Positions 1 to 6,527 of a stretch of DNA of 19,657 bases are shown one piece after another; within the stretch, counting starts at the first letter, position 1; every line of letters starts with the position of its first letter. The stretch is from Cocleimonas sp. GTDB lineage: Bacteria > Pseudomonadota > Gammaproteobacteria > Thiotrichales > Thiotrichaceae. The notes beneath the pieces were generated by a model. That model had not been told where the DNA came from, ran no database searches, and worked only from the letters and a program-made list of their open reading frames with translations. Position numbers and translations under genes: made by a program. The stretch covers positions 1 through 19,657 of the forward strand of contig JAGLBQ010000181.1 in the NCBI GenBank assembly GCA_023146675.1, given 5' to 3'.

Positions 1-370
1 GGATGCGGATACCAATGGTTTTACGTTTCGGGTTTTGTATCCGTTTCGGAACTTCACGACTAGCCTTTAAAATAAAGGTATACGACCCTGGAGTGACTGA
101 TTTTATGAGTCGATAATTGATATTGTCTACGATTGCATATTGTGCTATTTCAGAAAGATCACGGCAAACAAGGGTGAAATTATGATTTTTATCCACCTGT
201 CTTATCTGTCGAATACGTTCAGCTGCTTTTTTTTCATCCAAACGACAGCCAATAGCGTAACTAGAATCAGTCGGGTAGATAACAACGCCACCTTGATTGA
301 TGATATCGACCGCTTGCTTAATGAGGCGTAATTGCGGGTTTTCGGCGTGAATTTGAAAATATTGGCTCAT
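1..370 (-). CDS. yciO: YciO, Sua5/YciO/YrdC-family protein (partial, 3' end outside window)
   Basis: Reading the minus strand from the ATG at 370 gives 123 codons with no stop before the window edge. The protein starts MSQYFQIHAENPQ and continues with GGVVIYPTDSSYAIGC, then RIRQIRQVDKNHNFTLVCRDL and TPGSYTFILKAS, closely following E. coli YciO. This family shares the YrdC fold of threonylcarbamoyl-AMP synthase, which binds ATP and double-stranded RNA or tRNA. YciO itself is generally regarded as a paralogue of the main tRNA t6A enzyme TsaC/Sua5, and its physiological role is less certain. The KxR-type segment and the PTDS/T motif of the fold are visible. The C-terminal half is missing only because the window ends. 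No clear Shine-Dalgarno sequence precedes the ATG. It is transcribed divergently from yciB. Confidence 0.88.
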   Translation of the reverse strand, partial: MSQYFQIHAENPQLRLIKQAVDIINQGGVVIYPTDSSYAIGCRLDEKKAAERIRQIRQVDKNHNFTLVCRDLSEIAQYAIVDNINYRLIKSVTPGSYTFILKASREVPKRIQNPKRKTIGIRI

Positions 371-504
371 TGGACGGTCAACGACGTTAAAGATGCAAAA
401 GTTCTATTCAATAGGGTAGCTTTATTCCTTCAAACTTCCTAAAATGCGCGATTCTATCACGAAGCCTCGTTACTACGCCTTAAATAATTAACTATAAAAT
501 TACT
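371..504. other. Divergent intergenic region yciO / yciB
   Basis: These 134 bases separate the divergent starts of yciO and yciB, so they should hold both promoters. The only sigma70-like -10 candidate for yciB is TAAAAT at 440-445, and it has no convincing -35 partner at the right distance. An AT-rich TATAAAAT lies too close to the yciB start codon to serve. No operator-like palindrome or terminator hairpin was recognised. Confidence 0.3.
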
Positions 505-1155
505 ATGAAAGCACTATTTGATTTTTTTCCTGTTTTATTTTTCTTCTTAACCTTTAAGTTTTACGACAGCCTGCCCGATAGCGTTATCGACATGGCGAAT
601 CAACTGCCCTTTTTAGATTTAACCCCTGGCAATAGCAAAGATGCAATTTTTATGGCAACTTTGGCTATTATTATAGCGACCATATTGCAAAATATAGCCC
701 ATTGGCTGGTGTATCGTCGCTTGGAAAAAATGCATTTGATTTCACTGGTCATTCTGCTAATTTTTGGTACATTGACATTAATGTTAAAAAATCCAGATTA
801 CATTGCATGGAAGGTGACTATTTTTAACTGGATCTTTGCGGGTGTGATACTGGGAAGCTTTTTTATTGGCGAAAAAACGCTAATTGAGCGTATGATGTCA
901 CACGCGATTAGTGTTCCTAAGCAAATATGGAAAAAGGTTAATTTGTCTTGGGGGATCTTTTTTATTATTGTCGGCGCTTCGAATTTGATCGTCTATGAGA
1001 TTTATGCAAAGCAAATGGATAATTTGGATGCTTGGGTTAATTTCAAAATGTTTGGTATTTTAGGATTGACACTGGTGTTTATGATCGGTCAAGGACTCTA
1101 TATTGCCAAGCATGCAGAAGAGATTGAAGAAGAGACAGAAGAGGTCAAAAATTAA
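505..1155 (+). CDS. yciB: YciB (IspZ), inner membrane septation / intracellular-transport protein
   Basis: The 216-residue product is a polytopic inner membrane protein of the YciB/IspZ family (intracellular septation protein A), implicated in cell envelope synthesis and division. The N-terminus MKALFDFFPVLFFF, the segment KMHLISLVILLIFGTLTLML, the IAWKVTIFNWIFAG stretch and WVNFKMFGILGLTLVFM all align by eye with E. coli YciB. About five hydrophobic segments are visible, followed by a short acidic tail (EEIEEETEEVKN). It is longer than the roughly 180-residue E. coli protein because of an extra N-terminal loop after the first membrane segment (about residues 22-50). The start has almost no Shine-Dalgarno sequence. 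Its stop overlaps the yciI start as TAATG, indicating translational coupling and an operon. The same pair lies close together in E. coli. Confidence 0.93.
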   Translation: MKALFDFFPVLFFFLTFKFYDSLPDSVIDMANQLPFLDLTPGNSKDAIFMATLAIIIATILQNIAHWLVYRRLEKMHLISLVILLIFGTLTLMLKNPDYIAWKVTIFNWIFAGVILGSFFIGEKTLIERMMSHAISVPKQIWKKVNLSWGIFFIIVGASNLIVYEIYAKQMDNLDAWVNFKMFGILGLTLVFMIGQGLYIAKHAEEIEEETEEVKN

Positions 1156-1454
1156 TGTTATATGCCATTATTGCACAAGACATTGAAGACAGTTTGGACA
1201 AACGACTTAGCGCACGTCCTGCTCATATTGAAAGATTAGAGCAGCTAAAAGCAGAAGGTCGCTTGATTCTTGCAGGTCCGCACCCATCTATTGATAGCGA
1301 GGATCCAGGGATGAATGGCTTTTCAGGAAGTCTGATTGTTGCTGAGTTTTCATCACTAGAAAAAGCACAAGCTTGGGCAGATTTAGATCCCTATATTGTC
1401 GCGGGTGTTTATGCGCAAGTGACCGTAAAACCTTTTAAGAAAGTACTACCTTAG
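1155..1454 (+). CDS. yciI: YciI family protein
   Basis: The 99-residue protein matches E. coli YciI nearly end to end: MLYAIIAQDIEDSLDKRL, then ARPAHIERL, GFSGSLIVAEF, EKAQAWADLDPY and the C-terminus VKPFKKV. YciI is a small dimeric ferredoxin-like-fold (DABB-related) protein with a conserved His (His24 here) in a putative active-site pocket. Some homologues act as dehydrochlorinases or similar enzymes, but the substrate of the housekeeping YciI is not established. The start codon overlaps the last base of the yciB stop, so it is probably translated by re-initiation. The stop lies at the foot of a weak inverted repeat, AGGGA...TCCCT (1453-1473). Confidence 0.94.
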   Translation: MLYAIIAQDIEDSLDKRLSARPAHIERLEQLKAEGRLILAGPHPSIDSEDPGMNGFSGSLIVAEFSSLEKAQAWADLDPYIVAGVYAQVTVKPFKKVLP

Positions 1455-1499
1455 GGAAAATTTATAAATCCCTTAAAATAACATCAAAGAGAAAAAATA

Positions 1500-2390
1500 A
1501 TGCAATTTACAACTAAAATGAATCCAGCAATAAAAAAATCATTACTAGCAACTGCTATGCTTATTAGCTTAGGGCTTGCTACTAGCGCCACACATGCGAA
1601 GGTTGAAAACGAAGATACCGTTGTCGCGACAGTGAATGGCGATAAAATTATGAAAAGTTCGTTAGATGGCTACTTGCAGGTAATTAAAAGATCACCCAGT
1701 GGTGCTCAAGTTAAACCAGCAGAAGCACTCGATGATTTAGTCGCGACTGAGCTAGCACTTCAAGCTGCAAAGAAAACTGATATTTTATCGCGTGATGAAG
1801 TTAAGAAAAAAATTGCTGATTTTACTCGCAATGTTATTTTAACAACATGGACAAAAGAGAAGGTTAAGTCATTTAAAATTACGGATGAGGAAATTAAAGC
1901 TGAATATGATGAAACGGTTAAAAAGCTAGCGTCTAAAGAGTTCAGCGCACGTCATATTCTGTTAAAGAAAGAAGATGAAGCGAAAGCTGTGATTAAAGAA
2001 ATTGCTGGCGGTGCTGATTTTGCTAAGCTTGCGAAAGAAAAGTCAACAGGTCCATCTTCAGCAAATGGCGGCAGTCTTGGCTGGTTTAAAGCGCAAACCA
2101 TGGTTCCTGCATTTGCGACGGCTGTAAAAGCAATGAAAAAGGGTGATGTATCAAAAGAGCCTGTAAAAACGCAGTTTGGATGGCATATCATCAAGCTTGA
2201 AGATTTTCGTGATGCGAAATTACCAGTATTGAAAACCTTAAAGCCAAAGATTGAGCGTAAAATTTCACAAAAGAAAATGTTAGCTTATATGGATGAGATC
2301 AAAAAAACAGCTGATGTGAAAATAACACTTCCAAAAGAAGAGAAAAAGGAAGAGAAAAAAGAAGAAAAGAAAATAGAGAAAAAAGATTAA
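1500..2390 (+). CDS. Periplasmic parvulin-type peptidyl-prolyl cis-trans isomerase (PpiC/SurA-like)
   Basis: The 296-residue protein starts with a Sec signal peptide (charged MNPAIKKS, hydrophobic core, likely cleavage after THA at about residue 33). A SurA-N-like helical segment follows at about 38-140, then a parvulin domain at about 148-237 with the signatures ARHIL, ANGGSLGWF, MVPAFATAV and TQFGWHIIKLED. It should act as a foldase or chaperone for outer membrane or secreted proteins in the periplasm. The last 20 or so residues are a Lys/Glu tandem repeat (EEKKEEKKEEKK), probably disordered. ATG1500 is preceded by an A-rich AAAGAGAAAAAATA ribosome site. A second Met at codon 7 would also give a complete signal peptide. 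It lies 45 bp behind yciI and is likely co-transcribed. It is too short and too simple (one parvulin domain) to be SurA itself. Confidence 0.87.
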   Translation: MQFTTKMNPAIKKSLLATAMLISLGLATSATHAKVENEDTVVATVNGDKIMKSSLDGYLQVIKRSPSGAQVKPAEALDDLVATELALQAAKKTDILSRDEVKKKIADFTRNVILTTWTKEKVKSFKITDEEIKAEYDETVKKLASKEFSARHILLKKEDEAKAVIKEIAGGADFAKLAKEKSTGPSSANGGSLGWFKAQTMVPAFATAVKAMKKGDVSKEPVKTQFGWHIIKLEDFRDAKLPVLKTLKPKIERKISQKKMLAYMDEIKKTADVKITLPKEEKKEEKKEEKKIEKKD

Positions 2391-2423
2391 TAATCGGCAT
2401 CTTTCATTTGTCAGTTTTTGTCG

Positions 2424-2522
2424 CCCGTATGTAGTCTAAGTGCAATACGGGAGACCATAGCAACGCGCTATCCCATATTAGATAAATTTTATAAGGGATA
2501 CAAAAGTAGTACGCTACTTTTT
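2424..2522 (+). ncRNA. Structured leader or small RNA upstream of ygfZ (candidate)
   Basis: The 184 bp between the prolyl isomerase gene and ygfZ contains a chain of inverted repeats. CCCGTAT (2424-2430) pairs with ATACGGG (2445-2451). ATAGC (2457-2461) pairs with GCTAT (2467-2471) around AACGC. TATCCC (2469-2474) pairs with GGGATA (2495-2500). A final AT-rich hairpin with a T run ends at 2522. GGG at 2449-2451 can alternatively pair with CCC at 2472-2474, and those same C residues pair with GGG at 2495-2497. The structures are therefore mutually exclusive, as in attenuators or riboswitch expression platforms. It matches no RNA family I recognise. It could be a cis-regulatory leader of ygfZ, an independent small RNA, or chance structure. 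Confidence 0.35.
2502..2522 (+). terminator. Terminator-like hairpin upstream of ygfZ
   Basis: AAAAGTAG and CTACTTTT form a perfect 8 bp stem closed by a TACG tetraloop and followed by further T residues. The A tract before the stem and T tract after it make it potentially bidirectional. Only two G-C pairs support the stem, so it may be leaky. It could end the yciB-yciI-ppi transcript or attenuate ygfZ. Confidence 0.4.
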
Positions 2523-2574
2523 AGTGAAAGATGCCTAACAATAAATCTAAAAATTAAATATAAAGGAAAATGCC

Positions 2575-3621
2575 ATGAAACAAAATTGGAAAGAATTTCT
2601 TATTGATAATGGCGCTGAGTTTGATTCAGATGAACTCATTTCTTTTGGTAATCCCGGTCGGGAAAACCGTATACCTCCGCAAGGGTCCGTATTATCTGAT
2701 CTATCTGATCGTGGAATTATTGAAGTTCATGGTAAAGACGCAACCGATTTTTTACAAAATCAATTTACCAATGATATTTCTAGAGTCACAGAAGACACCC
2801 ATCAATTAAGTGCATGGTGTAATCCCAAAGGACGGGTTATAGCCACTTTTCGCATTTTTAAACGCAATAATAACTATTATTTAACGTTATCTGCTGATTT
2901 AGTTGAGTTAGTTATTAAAAGGTTGCGTATGTTTGTGATGATGTCCAATGTCACTATTGAAGATATGTCTAGAAGTTTGATACATTTTGGCTATGCGGGT
3001 GAACGAGCAGAGCAAGAGTTGCAACATATTGTCTGTGATGGTTGCGTGCCTGCTGAGGCAAATAAAACGCTGCAACAAGATACCTTGAGTATTCTACGCC
3101 TGCCTGGCTCGGTTCCACGCTTTGAAGTTTTTGGTGAGCTTGAAGATGCTAAAAATTTATGGGAACGTTGCAATGTACGTGCTGCACCTGTCAGTAGTAG
3201 CAGTTGGGATTATCTCAATATTGCTGCGGGGCTTCCTGTTGTGAGTGAAGCGAGTTCTACAGCATGGATACCACAAATGCTTAACTTACAAGTGATTGAT
3301 GGTGTTGACTTCAATAAAGGTTGCTTTCCTGGGCAAGAAGTTGTGGCACGCTTAAAATACTTGGGTAAAAATAAGCGCCGACTGTATCGTATTGAGATCA
3401 ATAGTGATGAGTTGCCTGAAATAGGGCAAGAAATTTATGCAGAAGGTGAAAGCGCCTATGCAGGAAAAATTCTAACAGCCGTTATTAATCCTACAGGAAA
3501 AGTAGAAGCATTAGCGGTTATGAAAATTGCACTTATGGATAAAAATATTGGCTTAAATAAAGATGAAATAGGAGAGCAAGATAGTATTATTCTTCTTGAT
3601 TTGCCTTATTCTGTGGAGTGA
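2575..3621 (+). CDS. ygfZ: YgfZ, tRNA-modifying / Fe-S cluster maintenance protein (GcvT-like)
   Basis: The 348-residue product belongs to the YgfZ/IBA57 family, tetrahydrofolate-binding proteins with the GcvT fold. They help assemble or repair [4Fe-4S] clusters in enzymes such as MiaB. The diagnostic motif KGCFPGQE occupies residues 248-255, with the conserved Cys at 250, followed by VVARLKYLGKNKRRLY. N-terminal family landmarks are IEVHGKDATDFLQNQFTND (about 49-67) and LSAWCNPKGRVIATFRIF. ATG2575 is favoured by an AAAGGAAAA ribosome site seven bases upstream. The gene ends in TGGAGTGA, where the hydrolase gene begins on the overlapping GTG. The cytosolic protein is probably needed under oxidative stress. 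Confidence 0.92.
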   Translation: MKQNWKEFLIDNGAEFDSDELISFGNPGRENRIPPQGSVLSDLSDRGIIEVHGKDATDFLQNQFTNDISRVTEDTHQLSAWCNPKGRVIATFRIFKRNNNYYLTLSADLVELVIKRLRMFVMMSNVTIEDMSRSLIHFGYAGERAEQELQHIVCDGCVPAEANKTLQQDTLSILRLPGSVPRFEVFGELEDAKNLWERCNVRAAPVSSSSWDYLNIAAGLPVVSEASSTAWIPQMLNLQVIDGVDFNKGCFPGQEVVARLKYLGKNKRRLYRIEINSDELPEIGQEIYAEGESAYAGKILTAVINPTGKVEALAVMKIALMDKNIGLNKDEIGEQDSIILLDLPYSVE

Positions 3622-4274
3622 AAGCTTGTACTTTTTCGTCTACCAAAAAAAGACCTCATGTACTAATACTGCATGGGGTCTTAATGAATGCACTAGAGAT
3701 GTTCTATCTAGAATATCAGTTTAAAAAATCAGGATTTATTGTTCATAGTATTTCCTATCAATCTGTTCTAAAAACACCTGCTGAAAATGCAATCATCTTG
3801 CATCAAAAAATTCTTAAACTAAAGCTAAACAAGCTACACATTGTTGCACATAGTCTCGGAGGCATTGTTACCGCGCATTTGCTAGCAATGTTTGATGATA
3901 TTCCTAAAGGTAATATTGTCATGTTAGGCACGCCCATAAACGGTAGCTGGTTTGCACATAAACTACGTTACGTTCCACTTATTAATAAAATGCTGGCAAA
4001 CAGCATGAAATTAGGGCTTTCAGGTAACGATATTCCTGATTGGAAAACAGAGCATCAGTGGGGAATGATAGCAGGCAAGGCAAAAATAGGTTTGGCAATT
4101 ATTGTCGGTGGTTTGCCAGAAGAGGGTGATGGAACGGTGATGTTAAAAGAAACACAGCATCAAAAAATTAACACACATATCACCTTGCCAGTTTCACACA
4201 CAGGTATGCTCTTTTCTAAACAAGTTGCGCAGTTTACGGTACACTTTTTAAAGACGGGAAAGTTTCCAGCTTAA
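3618..4274 (+). CDS. Alpha/beta-fold hydrolase (lipase-like)
   Basis: The 218-residue protein shows a complete alpha/beta hydrolase active site. There is an oxyanion-hole HG (19-20), a nucleophile elbow AHSLGG with Ser79, a likely catalytic Asp171 in EGDGTV, and His194 in PVSHTGM. The sequence VLILHG near the start and HIVAHSLGGIVTAHLL resemble PGAP1/lipase-class hydrolases and carboxylesterases. The substrate cannot be deduced. The chosen GTG3618 overlaps the ygfZ stop (GTGA), and a GGAG touches it directly, implying translational coupling. The next in-frame Met (codon 23) would remove the HG motif, so the early start is preferred. There is no signal peptide, so the protein is probably cytosolic. 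Confidence 0.82.
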   Translation: MKACTFSSTKKRPHVLILHGVLMNALEMFYLEYQFKKSGFIVHSISYQSVLKTPAENAIILHQKILKLKLNKLHIVAHSLGGIVTAHLLAMFDDIPKGNIVMLGTPINGSWFAHKLRYVPLINKMLANSMKLGLSGNDIPDWKTEHQWGMIAGKAKIGLAIIVGGLPEEGDGTVMLKETQHQKINTHITLPVSHTGMLFSKQVAQFTVHFLKTGKFPA

Positions 4275-4384
4275 TCTAAAAAATTAATCAGCTTTTCTTG
4301 TACGACTTACGGCATCTATTTTCTAATAGTAAACGTATATTTGGGTGGAATATTAACTTAAATTTATAAAGGAAAATCTACCCA

Positions 4385-4841
4385 ATGTTGAAAATGAAAT
4401 TAATTACGCTTAGTTCAGCTTTAGTGTTATCGCTAGCAATAACACCCACGATACAGGCTGATGTAGCAGGTATTAAAGGGTAATGCATTGCAGGAAGAAG
4501 TTGCAAAAAAGATAAAAAATATCAGTACAACACAGTTGAAAAAATTACTAGCGGATGATCCAGAAGTAGCTTTAGTTGATATACGCTTGCCATCAGAAGT
4601 AAAATCAATGGGTGGAGCAATTAAAGCACAGCAAAATACAAATATTCCAAGAGGTTGGTTGGAATGGCGTATTACCAACGTTGCGCTTAATAAAAATACG
4701 CCTATTGTTGTTTATTGTGGCGCCAATGTGCGTAGCCCTCTCGCAGCTGATACGTTAATGAAAATGGGTTATACCAATGTGAAAAATTACGCAGATGGCT
4801 ATATTGGTTGGAAGCGTGCGGGATTGCCGATTGCGAAGTAG
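4385..4841 (+). pseudogene. Secreted rhodanese-like sulfurtransferase, interrupted by a +1 frameshift
   Basis: An ATG at 4385, with a good AAAGGAAAA ribosome site, encodes a signal peptide (MLKMKLITLSSALVLSL, likely cut after IQA) and then DVAGIKG before a TAA at 4481. The rhodanese domain continues at once in the next frame (NALQEEVAKK...) to 4841. Removing one G from the GGG at 4478-4480 would join the two parts. The catalytic domain is intact: VALVDIRLPSE, then VVYCGANVRS with the active-site Cys in a CGANVR loop, then GYIGWKRAGLP. Rhodaneses transfer sulfane sulfur, and the periplasmic forms are mostly uncharacterised. It may be a recent mutation, a sequencing error or, less likely, +1 frameshifting at GGG-TAA. 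If expressed alone from TTG4488, the domain would stay cytosolic. Confidence 0.72.
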
Positions 4842-4876
4842 GTTTTAAAATCCTTTTTATATTGTTCCCTAAAGTG

Positions 4877-4905
4877 TTGATCATAAAAATATTACTGTCT
4901 AGAAT
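4877..4905 (+). promoter_or_regulatory. Sigma70-like promoter for dbpA
   Basis: A -35 box TTGATC (4877-4882) and a -10 box TAGAAT (4900-4905) are separated by exactly 17 bp. Transcription would start near 4912, leaving a short leader before the GTG at 4948. A ribosome site AAGGAA (4935-4940) lies seven bases before that GTG. This is the best promoter match in the left half of the window. Confidence 0.55.
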
Positions 4906-4947
4906 AAGGGCGCATTATTAGAAGCAATATAAATAAGGAATACACTT

Positions 4948-6387
4948 GTGAAGGAAACAGAATTTTCAACATTAAAACTCCAGCAGAGTTTGATTGATAA
5001 CTTGTCAACATTAAATTATCAGACGATGACACCGATTCAAGCACAAAGCTTGCCTGATATATTGGATGGCAAGGATATTATTGGGCAGGCAAAAACTGGT
5101 TCTGGTAAAACGGCTGCCTTTGCTTTGGGAATTTTGGAGCATCTTGATGTTAAGCGATTTCGCATTCAATCCTTGGTTCTTTGTCCTACGCGTGAGCTTG
5201 CGGATCAGGTGGCTCAGGATATTCGTAAACTTGGGCGTGGTATCCATAATATCAAAGTACTTACCCTTTGTGGCGGCATGCCGTTTGGTCCACAGCGTGG
5301 ATCACTCGAACATGGTGCACATATTATTGTTGGCACACCAGGACGTGTTGAGGATCACCTTAATAGACGTACTTTGAAACTCAATGATGTCAATATACTG
5401 GTGTTGGATGAAGCCGATAGAATGCTAGAAATGGGATTTCAGGAGCAGCTTGATGCCATTATTAGCCGCGTACCTGATCCGCATCAAACCCTATTGTTTA
5501 GCGCAACCTTTCCTCCCAAAATCAAAAAAATTAGCAACCGTATTATGCAGCGACCTGTGATGATCGAGGTCAAAGAAGCGCACGATAATAATACGATTGC
5601 GCAGCACTTTTATAAAATAGACTCAGATAATGAGCGCATAACAGCATTACGCTTATTGTTGTTACACTTTCAACCTGCCTCAGCAGTGGTGTTTTGTAAT
5701 ACCAAAATCGCAACAGAGGAAGTGGCTGGTGAGCTAGCGGATAATGGTTTTAGCGTCCTTGCTTTAAATGGAAACTTAGAGCAGAGAGATCGTGAAAAAA
5801 CACTGGCACAATTTGCAAATAAAAGTATCACAGTGCTAGCAGCAACGGATGTAGCAGCACGTGGATTGGATATAGATGCCATTGAAATGGTGGTAAATTT
5901 TGATATAGCGCATGATCCAGAGATTCATTTACACCGCATAGGACGCACGGGGCGGGCTGGAAATACAGGAATTGCGTGTTCTTTATATAGCCAAAAAGAG
6001 GCGCATAAATTAGCCTTGCTAGAGGGTGATATTGATCCTATTGTTGAAACAGAGTCGTTGCCTTCCACTGAAAATTTGGATAAATCTCCCGTACAAGCAA
6101 CCATGGTCACTTTACTTATTGATGGTGGAAAAAAACAAAAACTACGTCCTGGTGATATTTTAGGTGCGCTGACAAGTAAAAATGGAATAATAGGAAAGCA
6201 GGTTGGTAAAATTCAAATTTTTGACCAGTGGGCTTATGTTGCCATTGATCATACCGTTGTTAAAAAAGCGCTGGATACCTTGAATAAAGGAAAATTAAAA
6301 GGGCGTTCATTTAGGGCGCGACAGGTACATAATAATTCGCGTAACAAACAATCTGATAGTGGCACGCATTTGTATGGGCGATATTAA
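4948..6387 (+). CDS. dbpA: DbpA, ATP-dependent DEAD-box RNA helicase (23S rRNA)
   Basis: The 479-residue product carries all DEAD-box motifs: the Q motif region TMTPIQAQSLP (about 26-36), motif I AKTGSGKT (48-55), PTREL (80-84), DEAD (154-157), SAT (185-187), ARGLD and HRIGRTGR (329-336). The C-terminal domain (about 384-460: MVTLLIDGGKKQKLRPGDILGAL, then VGKIQIF and the final KLKGRSFRAR) is the DbpA RNA-binding domain. That domain targets hairpin 92 of 23S rRNA and distinguishes DbpA from SrmB, RhlE and CsdA. The protein acts in late 50S subunit assembly. The start is GTG with a well-spaced AAGGAA. A 20-residue polar tail (HNNSRNKQSDSGTH) extends beyond the usual end. It has its own promoter and converges on mutL. 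Confidence 0.95.
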   Translation: MKETEFSTLKLQQSLIDNLSTLNYQTMTPIQAQSLPDILDGKDIIGQAKTGSGKTAAFALGILEHLDVKRFRIQSLVLCPTRELADQVAQDIRKLGRGIHNIKVLTLCGGMPFGPQRGSLEHGAHIIVGTPGRVEDHLNRRTLKLNDVNILVLDEADRMLEMGFQEQLDAIISRVPDPHQTLLFSATFPPKIKKISNRIMQRPVMIEVKEAHDNNTIAQHFYKIDSDNERITALRLLLLHFQPASAVVFCNTKIATEEVAGELADNGFSVLALNGNLEQRDREKTLAQFANKSITVLAATDVAARGLDIDAIEMVVNFDIAHDPEIHLHRIGRTGRAGNTGIACSLYSQKEAHKLALLEGDIDPIVETESLPSTENLDKSPVQATMVTLLIDGGKKQKLRPGDILGALTSKNGIIGKQVGKIQIFDQWAYVAIDHTVVKKALDTLNKGKLKGRSFRARQVHNNSRNKQSDSGTHLYGRY

Positions 6388-6523
6388 TGATCAGGCAGTG
6401 GGTAATTTCTGTGAAACTATGATAGTCCAAAGCAGAAAAAAAACATGTAGATCATTGAATTAATGTTTATTTCTCAGCTGTTATTTTTTTAAAATTACAG
6501 ATCTGACCCACTACCAATGATCA
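6386..6523. mobile_element. MITE-like element with 8 bp direct repeats, between dbpA and mutL
   Basis: A direct repeat AATGATCA occurs at 6386-6393 and 6516-6523. Directly inside it are terminal inverted repeats: GGCAGTGGGT at the left, and ACCCACTACC (reverse complement GGTAGTGGGT) at the right. A few bases further in, TTCTGT and ACAGAT extend the match. The 122 bp core (6394-6515) is AT-rich and has no ORF. This arrangement fits a non-autonomous transposable element with an 8 bp target duplication. The element begins inside the dbpA stop region and ends four bases before the mutL stop, so its hairpin may also act as a bidirectional terminator. The parental IS family is not identified. Because the repeat contains the palindrome TGATCA, chance cannot be excluded. 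Confidence 0.5.
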
Positions 6524-6527
6524 ATAC

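Noticed and set aside
140..331. Plus-strand ORF of 63 codons
   Set aside because: It lies antisense to the clear yciO coding frame and has no recognisable product.
1453..1473. AGGGA...TCCCT inverted repeat after yciI as a terminator
   Set aside because: It is only a 5 bp stem with no T run, and the isomerase gene follows closely. It is too weak to call.
2418..2606. Plus-strand ORF of 62 codons before ygfZ
   Set aside because: It has no ribosome site, crosses the hairpin-rich leader and overlaps the ygfZ start in another frame.
4841..4947. Rho-independent terminator between the rhodanese gene and dbpA
   Set aside because: No stable GC-containing stem was found. Only T-rich runs are present.
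5066..5377. 103-codon ORF inside dbpA
   Set aside because: It is in the wrong frame of a strongly conserved helicase gene and is a shadow.
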